Below, in pieces: positions 1-5,553 of a DNA stretch of 5,914 bases; the stretch's first letter is position 1; each line of letters opens with the position of its first letter. The stretch comes from Candidatus Atribacteria bacterium 4572_76 (GTDB taxonomy: Bacteria; Atribacterota; Phoenicimicrobiia; Phoenicimicrobiales; Phoenicimicrobiaceae), in assembly GCA_002084865.1 (NCBI GenBank), contig NBMG01000058.1:1-5914 (forward strand). Reading direction: 5' to 3'. The notes under the pieces are model-generated. The model ran no database searches. It was not told the origin of the DNA and was given only the letters and a program-made list of their open reading frames with translations. The translations under genes and the position numbers were made by a program.

Positions 1-689
1 TCAGAATATGCAGCGGAACTTGTAGTAAATAACAAATACCATCTTCCATTTTTGAAGTGAAGGTCGGGTACCTCCATTTCGTAAAAATTACCGGCATCTG
101 TTGCGGGGCTCATTACTTCCCAGACCAGTAAATCTCTTGATTTTGCTCTTGCGATACATCCTCTTCCATTATAATCCCCGTAATTAACTCTTGCACATAT
201 AAACGCATAATAGAATTTATCTTCCCTATTATAGATTATAAATGGATCCCTCCAATGCTCTAACCCTTCATCTGATATATCAGCTTTTTCATACCAGTTT
301 GCGTCCGCCTCCATTACCGGATTATTCTTGTATTTTTCCCAAACATATAGATCCTCTGATATTGCAACCCCGATCCTCTGGATTTTTCCTGCCTCTACTT
401 TAGACCGTGAGGTATAAAACATGTAATATTTTTCATTTTTTTCAATTATTGACCCGGTCCAAATTGAAGTATCATCCCAGCTTTCTTCCGTGCCTGCCTC
501 AAGTACGGTTCCATCTTCCTTCCATATTTCAAGATCCTTTGAAACTGCATGACCTATAGAAGCGACTGAATGTCTGATATCCGGATTTTGTATGCTTCTT
601 GGTGCCTGTAAATAATAGATGTGATAAAGGTCCTTTTTTTTCACTAACCAGAAATCCCACATATAACTATTCGCTGGCGAATAATACAT
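1..689 (-). CDS. GH32/GH43-like five-bladed beta-propeller glycosidase, 3' end outside window
   Basis: The frame is open from an ATG at 689 to the window edge: 229 complete codons, with the C-terminus missing. An in-frame TGA at 708-710 lies just upstream, and GGAG sits 7 nt before the ATG, so the start is well fixed. The visible part carries the three acidic sites expected in the GH32/GH43/GH68 propeller fold: WDFW at residues 11-14 (D12, nucleophile position), HWRDP at 145-149 (D148, the RDP-type transition-state stabiliser) and EMEVPDL at 204-210 (E206, acid/base position). Blade-like repeats occur as IGHAVSKDLEIW (45-56), IGVAISEDLYVW (106-117) and IARAKSRDLLVW (179-190). There is no signal peptide, so it should act in the cytoplasm on sugars imported by the adjacent transporter. 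It resembles proteins usually annotated as 'glycosyl hydrolase family 32', whose length is about 300 residues or more (from memory). The substrate is unknown; a fructoside or arabinoside is only a guess. It has its own promoter-like sequence 210 bp after the permease gene. Confidence 0.85.
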   Translation of the reverse strand, partial: MYYSPANSYMWDFWLVKKKDLYHIYYLQAPRSIQNPDIRHSVASIGHAVSKDLEIWKEDGTVLEAGTEESWDDTSIWTGSIIEKNEKYYMFYTSRSKVEAGKIQRIGVAISEDLYVWEKYKNNPVMEADANWYEKADISDEGLEHWRDPFIIYNREDKFYYAFICARVNYGDYNGRGCIARAKSRDLLVWEVMSPATDAGNFYEMEVPDLHFKNGRWYLLFTTSSAAYS

Positions 690-696
690 TTTAAAA

Positions 697-700
697 CTCC
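697..700 (-). promoter_or_regulatory. Ribosome binding site of the glycosidase gene
   Basis: On the minus strand GGAG lies 7 nt upstream of the ATG at 689. Together with the stop codon at 708-710 in the same frame, it fixes the start of this gene. Confidence 0.75.
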
Positions 701-714
701 GTTCATCTCAAATC

Positions 715-758
715 TTAAGTTGATTATATATTATTCATTAAATATTTCGTCAACTTAA
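715..758. repeat. 9-bp inverted repeat flanking the glycosidase promoter
   Basis: TTAAGTTGA (715-723) and its exact reverse complement TCAACTTAA (750-758) are separated by 26 bp. The right arm covers part of the -35 hexamer and the left arm touches the -10 region of the predicted promoter. The arms may be paired operator half-sites or may form an RNA or DNA hairpin around the promoter. No similar arm is seen in the other gaps of this window, which argues against a site shared with the LacI-type regulator. Confidence 0.55.
723..753 (-). promoter_or_regulatory. Predicted sigma-70-type promoter for the glycosidase gene
   Basis: On the minus strand, TTGACG (748-753) is followed after 17 bp by TATATA (725-730), or after 19 bp by TATAAT (723-728). 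This places transcription start roughly 25-30 nt before the glycosidase ATG, enough room for the observed ribosome site. It suggests the enzyme gene can be transcribed independently of the permease genes 210 bp upstream. The promoter lies inside an inverted repeat, which suggests regulation. Confidence 0.55.
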
Positions 759-825
759 CCTTTAATGGGATAGTTAGATAAAAAGAAGAAGAATATTTTT
801 TTTCTATCTTTTCTTCGCTTTCTTA

Positions 826-860
826 ACTCGATACTCAATACTATATACTCGATACTTTCT
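826..860. repeat. Degenerate heptamer tandem repeat (ACTCGAT unit)
   Basis: Five consecutive 7-bp units begin at 826: ACTCGAT, ACTCAAT, ACTATAT, ACTCGAT, ACTTTCT. The first and fourth are identical, and ACTCGATACT occurs exactly at 826-835 and 847-856. The period of seven carries no obvious reading frame. Such short heptamer arrays occur between genes in several bacterial genomes, but their function is unknown. It sits between the permease stop and the glycosidase promoter. Confidence 0.6.
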
Positions 861-872
861 CTATTTCTCCTA

Positions 873-894
873 TGTAGTAGCGGTAAATACTACA
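873..894 (-). other. Small stem-loop just after the permease stop codon
   Basis: TGTAGTA (873-879) pairs with TACTACA (888-894) around an 8-nt loop. One G-U pair and one further A-U pair can extend the stem to 9. It begins a few nucleotides after the permease stop. No U-run follows on the minus strand, so it is not a standard intrinsic terminator; it may protect the 3' end of the transporter transcript or weakly attenuate read-through. Confidence 0.4.
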
Positions 895-899
895 CATTG

Positions 900-1787
900 T
901 CATCCTTTGATACCACTGGATGCCACCGAATGTATGAACCATTTTTGGAATAACAAGAAGATAATCAGTGAAGGAATAGTGACCATGGAGGCAAAAGCAA
1001 AAATGTCTCCCCATACTTTTGGATCCTGGCTGAAGAATTGTTGAATTGCTACCGGTAATGGTCGATATTCATAACCACGAGTTACCATAAGGGGCCAGAG
1101 AAAATCACCCCAGCGAAAAAGAAATTGTAAAATGGCAACTGTAGCAAAAACAGGTTTGGATAGAGGAACAATAATTTTCCAATAAACTTGAAAAGGATTG
1201 GCTCCATCTATTTTTGCTGCCTCGTCCAGACTTTTGGGCAAGCCAACAAAAAATTGATAAAAAAGGAAAATAGAAAAAGCATCAACAATAAAAGGGACGA
1301 TTTGAACCTGATAACTATCTAACCAGCCAATTCGATTTACCATTAACAATAAAGGTATAACCACCACTTCAGTGGGAATAATTATCAGAGCAATAATAAA
1401 AGAGAGAATAAACCCCCTGCCTTTAAAACGTAGCCGGGCAAGTGCATAAGCAATCATGCTGTTCAATACAAGCCCGGTAAGCACTGTACTGCCTACAATA
1501 AAAACTGAATTAAACATAAAACGAGCAAAAGGCATTTGCCTAAATACGTCAAAGTAGTTTTTAAGTCCTAAGTCTCCATAGGGGATAAAGGCTGATATAC
1601 TGCTCATATCTCTTATAATCTGGGTCTCATTGTTTTTAATAGAACTCACGAACATGAAAACTATGGGGAACAGGAAGAATAAAGCAACTACAATTAATAA
1701 TGAATAGCTGAGAATCATAGAGAGTTTCTTACGGAATTTAAAGGAAAATCTTTGAGGATTTTTAACCGTAACATCAACACCTGTCAC
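900..1787 (-). CDS. Carbohydrate ABC transporter permease, MalG/UgpE type
   Basis: This 295-residue protein has the usual length of the MalG-like subunit of carbohydrate-uptake (CUT1) ABC transporters. It forms half of the membrane channel and contacts the ATPase. Predicted membrane segments lie near residues 26-48, 92-115, 126-150, 160-180, 212-235 and 262-284. The cytoplasmic EAA loop is clear: DEAAKIDGANPFQVYWKIIVP at 188-208, with G195 and P208 at conserved positions. The C-terminus (SGIKG) matches the usual GAVKG-like ending. Translation starts at a GTG (1787-1785) only 1 nt after the TAA of the preceding permease gene. The nearest Shine-Dalgarno match, GGTGAT, lies inside the end of that gene, so translational coupling is likely. 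M24 is the next possible start but would cut into the first membrane segment. Stop is TGA at 900-902. The substrate is not deducible from the sequence. Confidence 0.93.
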   Translation of the reverse strand: MTGVDVTVKNPQRFSFKFRKKLSMILSYSLLIVVALFFLFPIVFMFVSSIKNNETQIIRDMSSISAFIPYGDLGLKNYFDVFRQMPFARFMFNSVFIVGSTVLTGLVLNSMIAYALARLRFKGRGFILSFIIALIIIPTEVVVIPLLLMVNRIGWLDSYQVQIVPFIVDAFSIFLFYQFFVGLPKSLDEAAKIDGANPFQVYWKIIVPLSKPVFATVAILQFLFRWGDFLWPLMVTRGYEYRPLPVAIQQFFSQDPKVWGDIFAFASMVTIPSLIIFLLFQKWFIHSVASSGIKG

Positions 1788-1788
1788 C

Positions 1789-2736
1789 TTATATCACCGC
1801 CCTTTCTTCCTTCAAATAAACCCTTTGTATTAATGAAACAGCCAGCACAATTAGAAAAAACAGCACTCCAATGGCTGAAGCATAACCTACGCGAAGCATT
1901 TTGAAGCCTTCCTCATATAAAAGCACAATGATAGTTTTAGTGGCTCCCTGAGGACCTCCCTTAGTCATGACCCAAACTTGGGTAAATAACTTGAACGCTA
2001 AAATAGTAGTAGAAATAATTACAAAAATTGTGGTGTTACGCAATTGTGGAATGGTAATCTGCCAGAACTGTTGCCAGGCATTAGCTCCATCAACCCGTCC
2101 TGCTTCGTATAATTCATCAGGAATGCCCTGCAGGCCGGCCAGATAAATTACCATTTGAAAACCCACTCCCTGCCAAACAGATAATATCATAATAGCCGGA
2201 AGGGCTAAGGCAGTGTCGTTTAGCCAATTATAGGGCCCTAATTTTCCAAAACTAATGAAACTTATCATCTGGTTAATCAAACCTTCTCCCGGATTGTACA
2301 AAAAATACCAGATAATAGACACCACTACCATAGTAGTAACTACCGGACTAAAATAAATAGTGCGAAACAGATTGATAAAGCGAAGTTTTTGATTAACTAA
2401 AACGGCTAACAAAAGGGCAAGAAATGTTTGTAAGGGGACTACAATAACTGCGAAAATAAAAGTATTAAGTAATGCTTGATGAAAGTTTGGGTTGCTAAAT
2501 AGTCTTAAAAAATTTCGAAGAGCAATAAATTGGGTAGGTAAATTAGGATTGGGAATTAATCTTTGATCTGTAAAGGATACTACAAAGGCTATAATAAAGG
2601 GGGTTACCAGAAAAAGAAATAAAAAAAATAAGGGGAGAGCACAAAAACTCCAGGCCGCAAATGTTTCTCTTTTTCGTAATGAGCTTCCATTCTTTTTGTG
2701 TAGTTTTATATTTGAAATGGAGGATTCGCTTATCAT
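1789..2736 (-). CDS. Carbohydrate ABC transporter permease, MalF/UgpA type
   Basis: A 315-residue inner-membrane subunit of a CUT1 sugar importer that pairs with the MalG-type protein encoded next. The N-terminus is cytoplasmic and basic (KLHKKNGSSLRKRE, 11-24). Membrane segments lie near 30-55, 89-115, 123-147, 177-200, 236-256 and 283-303. The EAA loop reads YEAGRVDGANAWQQFWQITIP (210-230), with E211, G217 and P230 at conserved positions. Downstream, FKLFTQVWVMTKGGPQGAT (248-266) and RVGYASAIG (282-290) match conserved stretches of this family. Length is typical for MalF-like proteins without the large periplasmic insert of E. coli MalF. ATG at 2736 is the only Met before the first membrane segment. 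Its Shine-Dalgarno site is weak (AAAAGG, about 11 nt upstream), consistent with lower translation than the binding protein. It lies 275 bp after the binding-protein gene, an unusually long gap for this operon type. Confidence 0.93.
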   Translation of the reverse strand: MISESSISNIKLHKKNGSSLRKRETFAAWSFCALPLFFLFLFLVTPFIIAFVVSFTDQRLIPNPNLPTQFIALRNFLRLFSNPNFHQALLNTFIFAVIVVPLQTFLALLLAVLVNQKLRFINLFRTIYFSPVVTTMVVVSIIWYFLYNPGEGLINQMISFISFGKLGPYNWLNDTALALPAIMILSVWQGVGFQMVIYLAGLQGIPDELYEAGRVDGANAWQQFWQITIPQLRNTTIFVIISTTILAFKLFTQVWVMTKGGPQGATKTIIVLLYEEGFKMLRVGYASAIGVLFFLIVLAVSLIQRVYLKEERAVI

Positions 2737-2888
2737 TATTTATATAACCTTTTATCTGTTTTTTACTTTTTTTATTCAACTCTAATCTATTATCTTGATT
2801 TTCTCAAAATACTTGTAAGTTATATTTTAAGATATATTTATATCTGATTTAATATTATCACATTAAGACAACAAAAAGAGTAAATTAA

Positions 2889-2917
2889 TTGACAGGTTTG
2901 TTTAACTTTCATATAAA
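2889..2917 (+). promoter_or_regulatory. Consensus-like promoter on the plus strand, antisense to the operon
   Basis: TTGACA (2889-2894, exact consensus) is followed after exactly 17 bp by TATAAA (2912-2917). It points right, against every gene in the window. Start of transcription would be near 2924, and the RNA would run through the hairpin at 2963-3002 and then antisense to the 3' end of the binding-protein gene. No plus-strand open frame of meaningful size follows: the first ATG gives only five codons. A regulatory or antisense RNA is possible; chance in AT-rich DNA is the alternative. Confidence 0.45.
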
Positions 2918-2962
2918 TAAATTAATGGGATTTCTAATGTAAATATAGAAGTCTAAAGGTTC

Positions 2963-3002
2963 TGTGTCTGCACTTTTCAAGTAATTAAAAAGTGCAGACA
3001 CA
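2963..3002. repeat. Perfect 15-bp-stem hairpin after the binding-protein gene
   Basis: TGTGTCTGCACTTTT (2963-2977) pairs without mismatch with AAAAGTGCAGACACA (2988-3002) around a 10-nt loop. It begins 9 nt after the stop codon of the binding-protein gene. Neither strand shows a U-run after the stem, so it is not a classical intrinsic terminator. A comparable role is known for REP-type hairpins between malE and malF in E. coli, where the structure protects upstream mRNA and gives the binding protein higher expression than the permeases. It may alternatively be a REP-like or MITE-like mobile palindrome; no flanking target duplication is visible. Confidence 0.8.
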
Positions 3003-3011
3003 TTAAAGTAC

Positions 3012-4301
3012 CTAATTTGTAATCGGATAACCCCGATTATCTTCAATGTCTTGATCAATTTTTTGAACAGCCTTATCTAACTCAGTCTTAACATCTGCAC
3101 CGCTAACTATATTTTGTACAGCCTCTGCGAATGCAGTAGTTATAGTCGGATAAGCCGGGGTTTCGGGTCTTGGTACCGCAACTCCGCCATCCAGCTGTTC
3201 CACAAAAATACTGAGCGGACCGCCTGTTCCAAATAAATCTGACATAGCCAGGGCAGATTTACGTGCAGGAACGGCACCATTGGCATTGGTCATGCGCAAA
3301 ATTTGTTCCGGTTCGATAAGATATTCCAGGAATTTCCAGGCAGCAACCGGGTTTTTGGATTGAGAGGTTATCCCCCAATTCCAAGAACCCATACCGGTAA
3401 CAGCTTTATCACCAAATTTAGGCATGGGGAGAAGTACTAAATCATCACCCAATCCTTCATTATGAGGATTCCACATCCAATGGCCTACAAAAGATAGAGC
3501 AGCAATTTTTCTACCATAAAAATCGTCATCACCTGCAGGCTGAAGCTTGGCATATCCTTTGCTGAATAAGCTTTGGAACCAAGTCATTGCTTCCACCGCT
3601 TCAGGGCCATTAAGGACACCATCTGCTGATTGGAAATCACTACGGTCAATTAAATCAGCACCCCAACTCTGGATAATCGGTGAAAAACCGTAAGTATACC
3701 ATTCACCCTGACCGTAATTCATCTTAAAATCAATAGCATATTCCACCTCATCCAAAGCTGTTAATTTTTTCAGAGCTTCATTGAATTCTTCTAAAGTCCA
3801 GGTATCCTTGATGCTAGTAGGAATACGTACTCCTGCTTTTTTCAAATAAGCTTTATTCCCCCAAATGGCTAAACCGGAATCAAAAGTTCCCAGAGAATAT
3901 AGTTTCCCTCCATAAGTTCCCTGGGCAATAATCGTAGGCAAGAAGTCATCTCTTAAATAATCGGATACATAATAATCCAAAGGAATGAGATGGCCAGCCC
4001 AGGCATAATTGTAGAGAAAAGGACCATCAAAGTCCAATAAATCGGGAAGGTCACCGGCTAAAGCCGCTGCGCTTACCTGCTCATTGAAAGACCCCTCAGG
4101 AAGCCTAACAGCTTTTACTATCACTTCATTCTGCATAGCATTAAAATCTTCTACCTGGGCATCAAGAACTTCTCGTTCCTCTCCCTTACCAGAATGAAAC
4201 CAGACTTCAATAGTTACGGGTTCAGCTAAGGCTGTTAGTGTAAAACTAGTCAAAAGTAATACAGTTAATAAAATCAAAGTAAACAATGATAATTTTTTCA
4301 T
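3012..4301 (-). CDS. Extracellular sugar-binding protein of an ABC transporter (UgpB/MalE type)
   Basis: A 429-residue solute-binding protein of the carbohydrate-uptake (CUT1) class, typical in length. It captures an oligosaccharide outside the inner membrane and delivers it to the two permeases encoded next. Residues 1-26 form a signal peptide: MKK, a hydrophobic core (5-21), then ALA before E27, an Ala-X-Ala signal peptidase I site. No lipobox Cys is present, so the mature protein should be soluble in a periplasm rather than lipid-anchored. The mature part begins VTIEVWFHSG (29-38). Family-typical stretches include LAGDLPDLLDFDG (81-93), VAAWKFLEYLIEPEQ (319-333), NGAVPARKSA (341-350) and the C-terminal PETPAYPTITTAFAEAVQNI (379-398). 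Aromatic residues such as W276, W278, W307 and W309 could stack against sugar rings, as is usual in this family. The Shine-Dalgarno site is strong, and a stable hairpin follows the stop; both fit high expression. Ligand unknown. Confidence 0.93.
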   Translation of the reverse strand: MKKLSLFTLILLTVLLLTSFTLTALAEPVTIEVWFHSGKGEEREVLDAQVEDFNAMQNEVIVKAVRLPEGSFNEQVSAAALAGDLPDLLDFDGPFLYNYAWAGHLIPLDYYVSDYLRDDFLPTIIAQGTYGGKLYSLGTFDSGLAIWGNKAYLKKAGVRIPTSIKDTWTLEEFNEALKKLTALDEVEYAIDFKMNYGQGEWYTYGFSPIIQSWGADLIDRSDFQSADGVLNGPEAVEAMTWFQSLFSKGYAKLQPAGDDDFYGRKIAALSFVGHWMWNPHNEGLGDDLVLLPMPKFGDKAVTGMGSWNWGITSQSKNPVAAWKFLEYLIEPEQILRMTNANGAVPARKSALAMSDLFGTGGPLSIFVEQLDGGVAVPRPETPAYPTITTAFAEAVQNIVSGADVKTELDKAVQKIDQDIEDNRGYPITN

Positions 4302-4310
4302 TTTTAAATA
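4302..4310 (-). promoter_or_regulatory. Spacer of the binding-protein ribosome site (AAAAGGAGGG at 4311-4320)
   Basis: AAAAGGAGGG on the minus strand ends 9 nt before the ATG at 4301. This is a strong Shine-Dalgarno site, confirms the start of the binding-protein gene, and indicates efficient translation compared with the weak sites of the permease genes. Confidence 0.7.
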
Positions 4311-4369
4311 CCCTCCTTTTAATTAATTTATCTTATTTTGATTCTGATGATTTTCTATCTGCTATACTT

Positions 4370-4380
4370 ATCACCTCCTT
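4370..4380 (-). promoter_or_regulatory. Near-perfect orphan Shine-Dalgarno sequence in the binding-protein leader
   Basis: AAGGAGGTGAT on the minus strand matches the complement of the usual 16S rRNA 3' tail over 11 nt, more completely than the gene's own ribosome site 60 nt downstream. No ATG, GTG or TTG follows at a usable distance. An ATA codon (4365-4363), 8 nt past GGAGG, would open a ten-codon frame ending at TAA 4333-4335, just before the binding-protein ribosome site. It could be a ribosome standby or loading site, a leader peptide with a rare start, or the remnant of a lost start codon. Confidence 0.55.
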
Positions 4381-4394
4381 TAAATCTGAATAAT

Positions 4395-4412
4395 GAGCTT
4401 TTCGAAAAATTC
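4395..4412. promoter_or_regulatory. CG-centred palindrome between lacI-type gene and binding-protein gene, possible operator
   Basis: TTTTCGAAAA (4399-4408) is a perfect 10-bp palindrome. With the outer GA (4395-4396) and TC (4411-4412) it forms an imperfect 18-bp dyad. LacI-family repressors bind dyads with a central CG, into which the hinge-helix leucine inserts. Its place, about 95 bp before the binding-protein ATG, suits an operator of the transporter genes. The half-site differs from the AAACGTTT at the regulator's own promoter, and AT-rich palindromes are common, so this is tentative. Nearby promoter hexamers are poor (TTTAAG and CATTAT, spaced 16 bp, with the palindrome in between). 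Confidence 0.35.
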
Positions 4413-4421
4413 TTAAAGCCT

Positions 4422-5456
4422 TTATTCAGCATTTTCTCGACAAGATTTTCTTATGATTAATTCTGCATTTAGGATATGATTTTCTTTTTGCGAATAATTT
4501 ATTATTTTATTTTGTATCTCCGCAATGAGTAATTCAGTGGCAAGTTTACCTATCTGATTTGTGGGTTGTCTGATAGCGGTAATTGACGGAGTAGCCAGTT
4601 TAAACCATTTAGAATCATCGAAGGATAAAATTCCCATATCTTTTGGTATTTCATATTGAAGTTCTCTAACCGCCCTGAGGACTTGATAACATATATTATC
4701 ATTCCCACATAAAATAGAATCTATTTCTTTGTTTTGGTATAACCAGCTCTTAATAATTTCCTTATTATCGCCGCCATTATATTGAATAAATTTTACATTT
4801 ATCTTTTTTGAGGAATTATGCAGTTGAGCTGCCATTTTATAGCCCGATAGTCGTTGTTCCATGGTATATACATTTGTCTGGTAGGAAACAAAGCCTACAT
4901 TCATAAAACCATGAGCAAACATATGGTTCATCGCTTTTTTAGTAATCTCCGTATTATTGATACCAATAAAATCTGCGGGAAGCCCATATACTTTCCTATC
5001 AATTTGAATAGCCTTAATTTTATGGGGAATTACTGAATCATAAACGCGAGTAGAATTATTAACCGGAGCAAATATTAATCCTTCAACTCCATTTTGTATG
5101 AGTGTATTAATATGTAGTTGTTCTTTTAACGGATCATCCTCAGAATCACATAAAATTACACTATACCCTTCACTATGTGCGGTTAGTTCAATTGCTTTAA
5201 CTACTTCAGCAAAAAAACTTTCCCTTATATCTGATATTATAACCCCAATTACCCTAATTGTTTTCCCTCTTAATCCACGGGCAAATATATTGGGAGCATA
5301 GTTGAGTTTTTCAATTGCTTCAAGAACCCTATCCTGTGTTTCTTTATCGACATGACGTGTTTTATTTATAACATGAGAAACAGTTGATATAGAAACCCGG
5401 GCACATTCCGCAACCTCTTTCATGGTTGATTTTTTTGAATTTTCGGGTAAAACCAT
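4422..5456 (-). CDS. LacI-family transcriptional regulator
   Basis: A 344-residue repressor, typical in length for LacI/GalR proteins. The helix-turn-helix spans about 12-31: MKEVAECA, then recognition helix SISTVSHVIN. The hinge helix YAPNIFARGLRGK (53-65) contains L62, the leucine that in this family inserts into the central CG of the operator. The sugar-sensing domain, like periplasmic binding proteins, starts at VIGVIISDIRESFFAEVV (69-86); conserved marks are RLSGY (202-206), the CGND segment (250-253) and GILSFDDSKW (275-284). It probably senses the imported sugar or a product of it and controls the adjacent transporter. The start ATG at 5456 has GGGG 6 nt upstream; the internal Met at 12 has no ribosome site. 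The gene has a strong promoter with an operator-like palindrome just downstream of its predicted start point, which suggests autorepression. It lies 120 bp before the binding-protein gene on the same strand, so co-transcription is possible. Confidence 0.94.
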   Translation of the reverse strand: MVLPENSKKSTMKEVAECARVSISTVSHVINKTRHVDKETQDRVLEAIEKLNYAPNIFARGLRGKTIRVIGVIISDIRESFFAEVVKAIELTAHSEGYSVILCDSEDDPLKEQLHINTLIQNGVEGLIFAPVNNSTRVYDSVIPHKIKAIQIDRKVYGLPADFIGINNTEITKKAMNHMFAHGFMNVGFVSYQTNVYTMEQRLSGYKMAAQLHNSSKKINVKFIQYNGGDNKEIIKSWLYQNKEIDSILCGNDNICYQVLRAVRELQYEIPKDMGILSFDDSKWFKLATPSITAIRQPTNQIGKLATELLIAEIQNKIINYSQKENHILNAELIIRKSCRENAE

Positions 5457-5460
5457 TAAA

Positions 5461-5486
5461 AGCCCCTTTTCTAAGCCCCTTTTCTA
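5461..5486. repeat. 13-bp tandem duplication covering the regulator's ribosome site
   Basis: AGCCCCTTTTCTA occurs twice back to back (5461-5473, 5474-5486). On the minus strand it reads TAGAAAAGGGGCT twice, so the purine-rich Shine-Dalgarno element is duplicated. The copy nearest the ATG is at proper spacing; the other would be 13 nt too far and may act only as a standby site. It looks like a slippage duplication. Confidence 0.85.
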
Positions 5487-5494
5487 TATAAATA

Positions 5495-5508
5495 TTGCGC
5501 AAACGTTT
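5495..5508. promoter_or_regulatory. Operator-like overlapping palindromes in the regulator's leader
   Basis: TTGCGCAA (5495-5502) and AAACGTTT (5501-5508) are perfect 8-bp palindromes sharing two bases. AAACGTTT has the central CG and A/T flanks of LacI-family operators. It starts a few bases downstream of the predicted transcription start (about 5513), an ideal position for autorepression by blocking RNA polymerase. Binding by the adjacent regulator is inferred. Confidence 0.55.
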
Positions 5509-5519
5509 TTATTGTGTTT

Positions 5520-5549
5520 ATTTTACCATTTTCAAAATTTGTTTGTCAA
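5520..5549 (-). promoter_or_regulatory. Predicted promoter of the LacI-family regulator gene
   Basis: On the minus strand TTGACA (5544-5549, exact consensus) is followed after 18 bp by TAAAAT (5520-5525, five of six). Transcription should begin near 5513, giving a leader of about 55 nt that contains the operator-like palindrome and the duplicated ribosome site. Confidence 0.7.
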
Positions 5550-5553
5550 ATAG

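Larger units (their letters stand above)
2737..3011. other. 275-bp AT-rich gap between binding-protein and permease genes
   Basis: No open frame of note is present on either strand. The gap contains a perfect-stem hairpin at 2963-3002 and a plus-strand promoter-like sequence at 2889-2917. On the minus strand only a weak extended -10 is visible (TGT then GATAAT, rc of 2854-2862) without a convincing -35. I therefore cannot say whether the permeases have their own promoter or rely on read-through from the binding-protein gene. Most sugar-transport operons have a much shorter gap here. Confidence 0.6.

Noticed and set aside
776..818. A/T-rich arms with a run of eight T that might form a terminator
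   Set aside because: Pairing between AGATAAAAAGAA and TTTTCTATCT needs bulges and contains no G-C core; low-complexity DNA explains it.
826..860. CRISPR array
   Set aside because: The unit is only 7 bp, continuous and without spacers; no cas gene is nearby.
2543..2779. Minus-strand open frame of 78 codons overlapping the start of the MalF-type permease gene
   Set aside because: It lies in another frame of a clear permease gene, is lysine-rich low-complexity from AT-rich DNA, and shows no family pattern.
2737..2900. Separate minus-strand promoter for the permease genes
   Set aside because: Only an extended -10 (rc of 2854-2862) is plausible; the -35 region at the right spacing does not resemble consensus.
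4854..5036. Plus-strand open frame of 60 codons
   Set aside because: Entirely antisense within the LacI-type gene, whose own frame is strongly supported; no ribosome site or recognisable domain.
5098..5301. Plus-strand open frame of 67 codons
   Set aside because: Antisense shadow of the sugar-sensing domain of the LacI-type gene.
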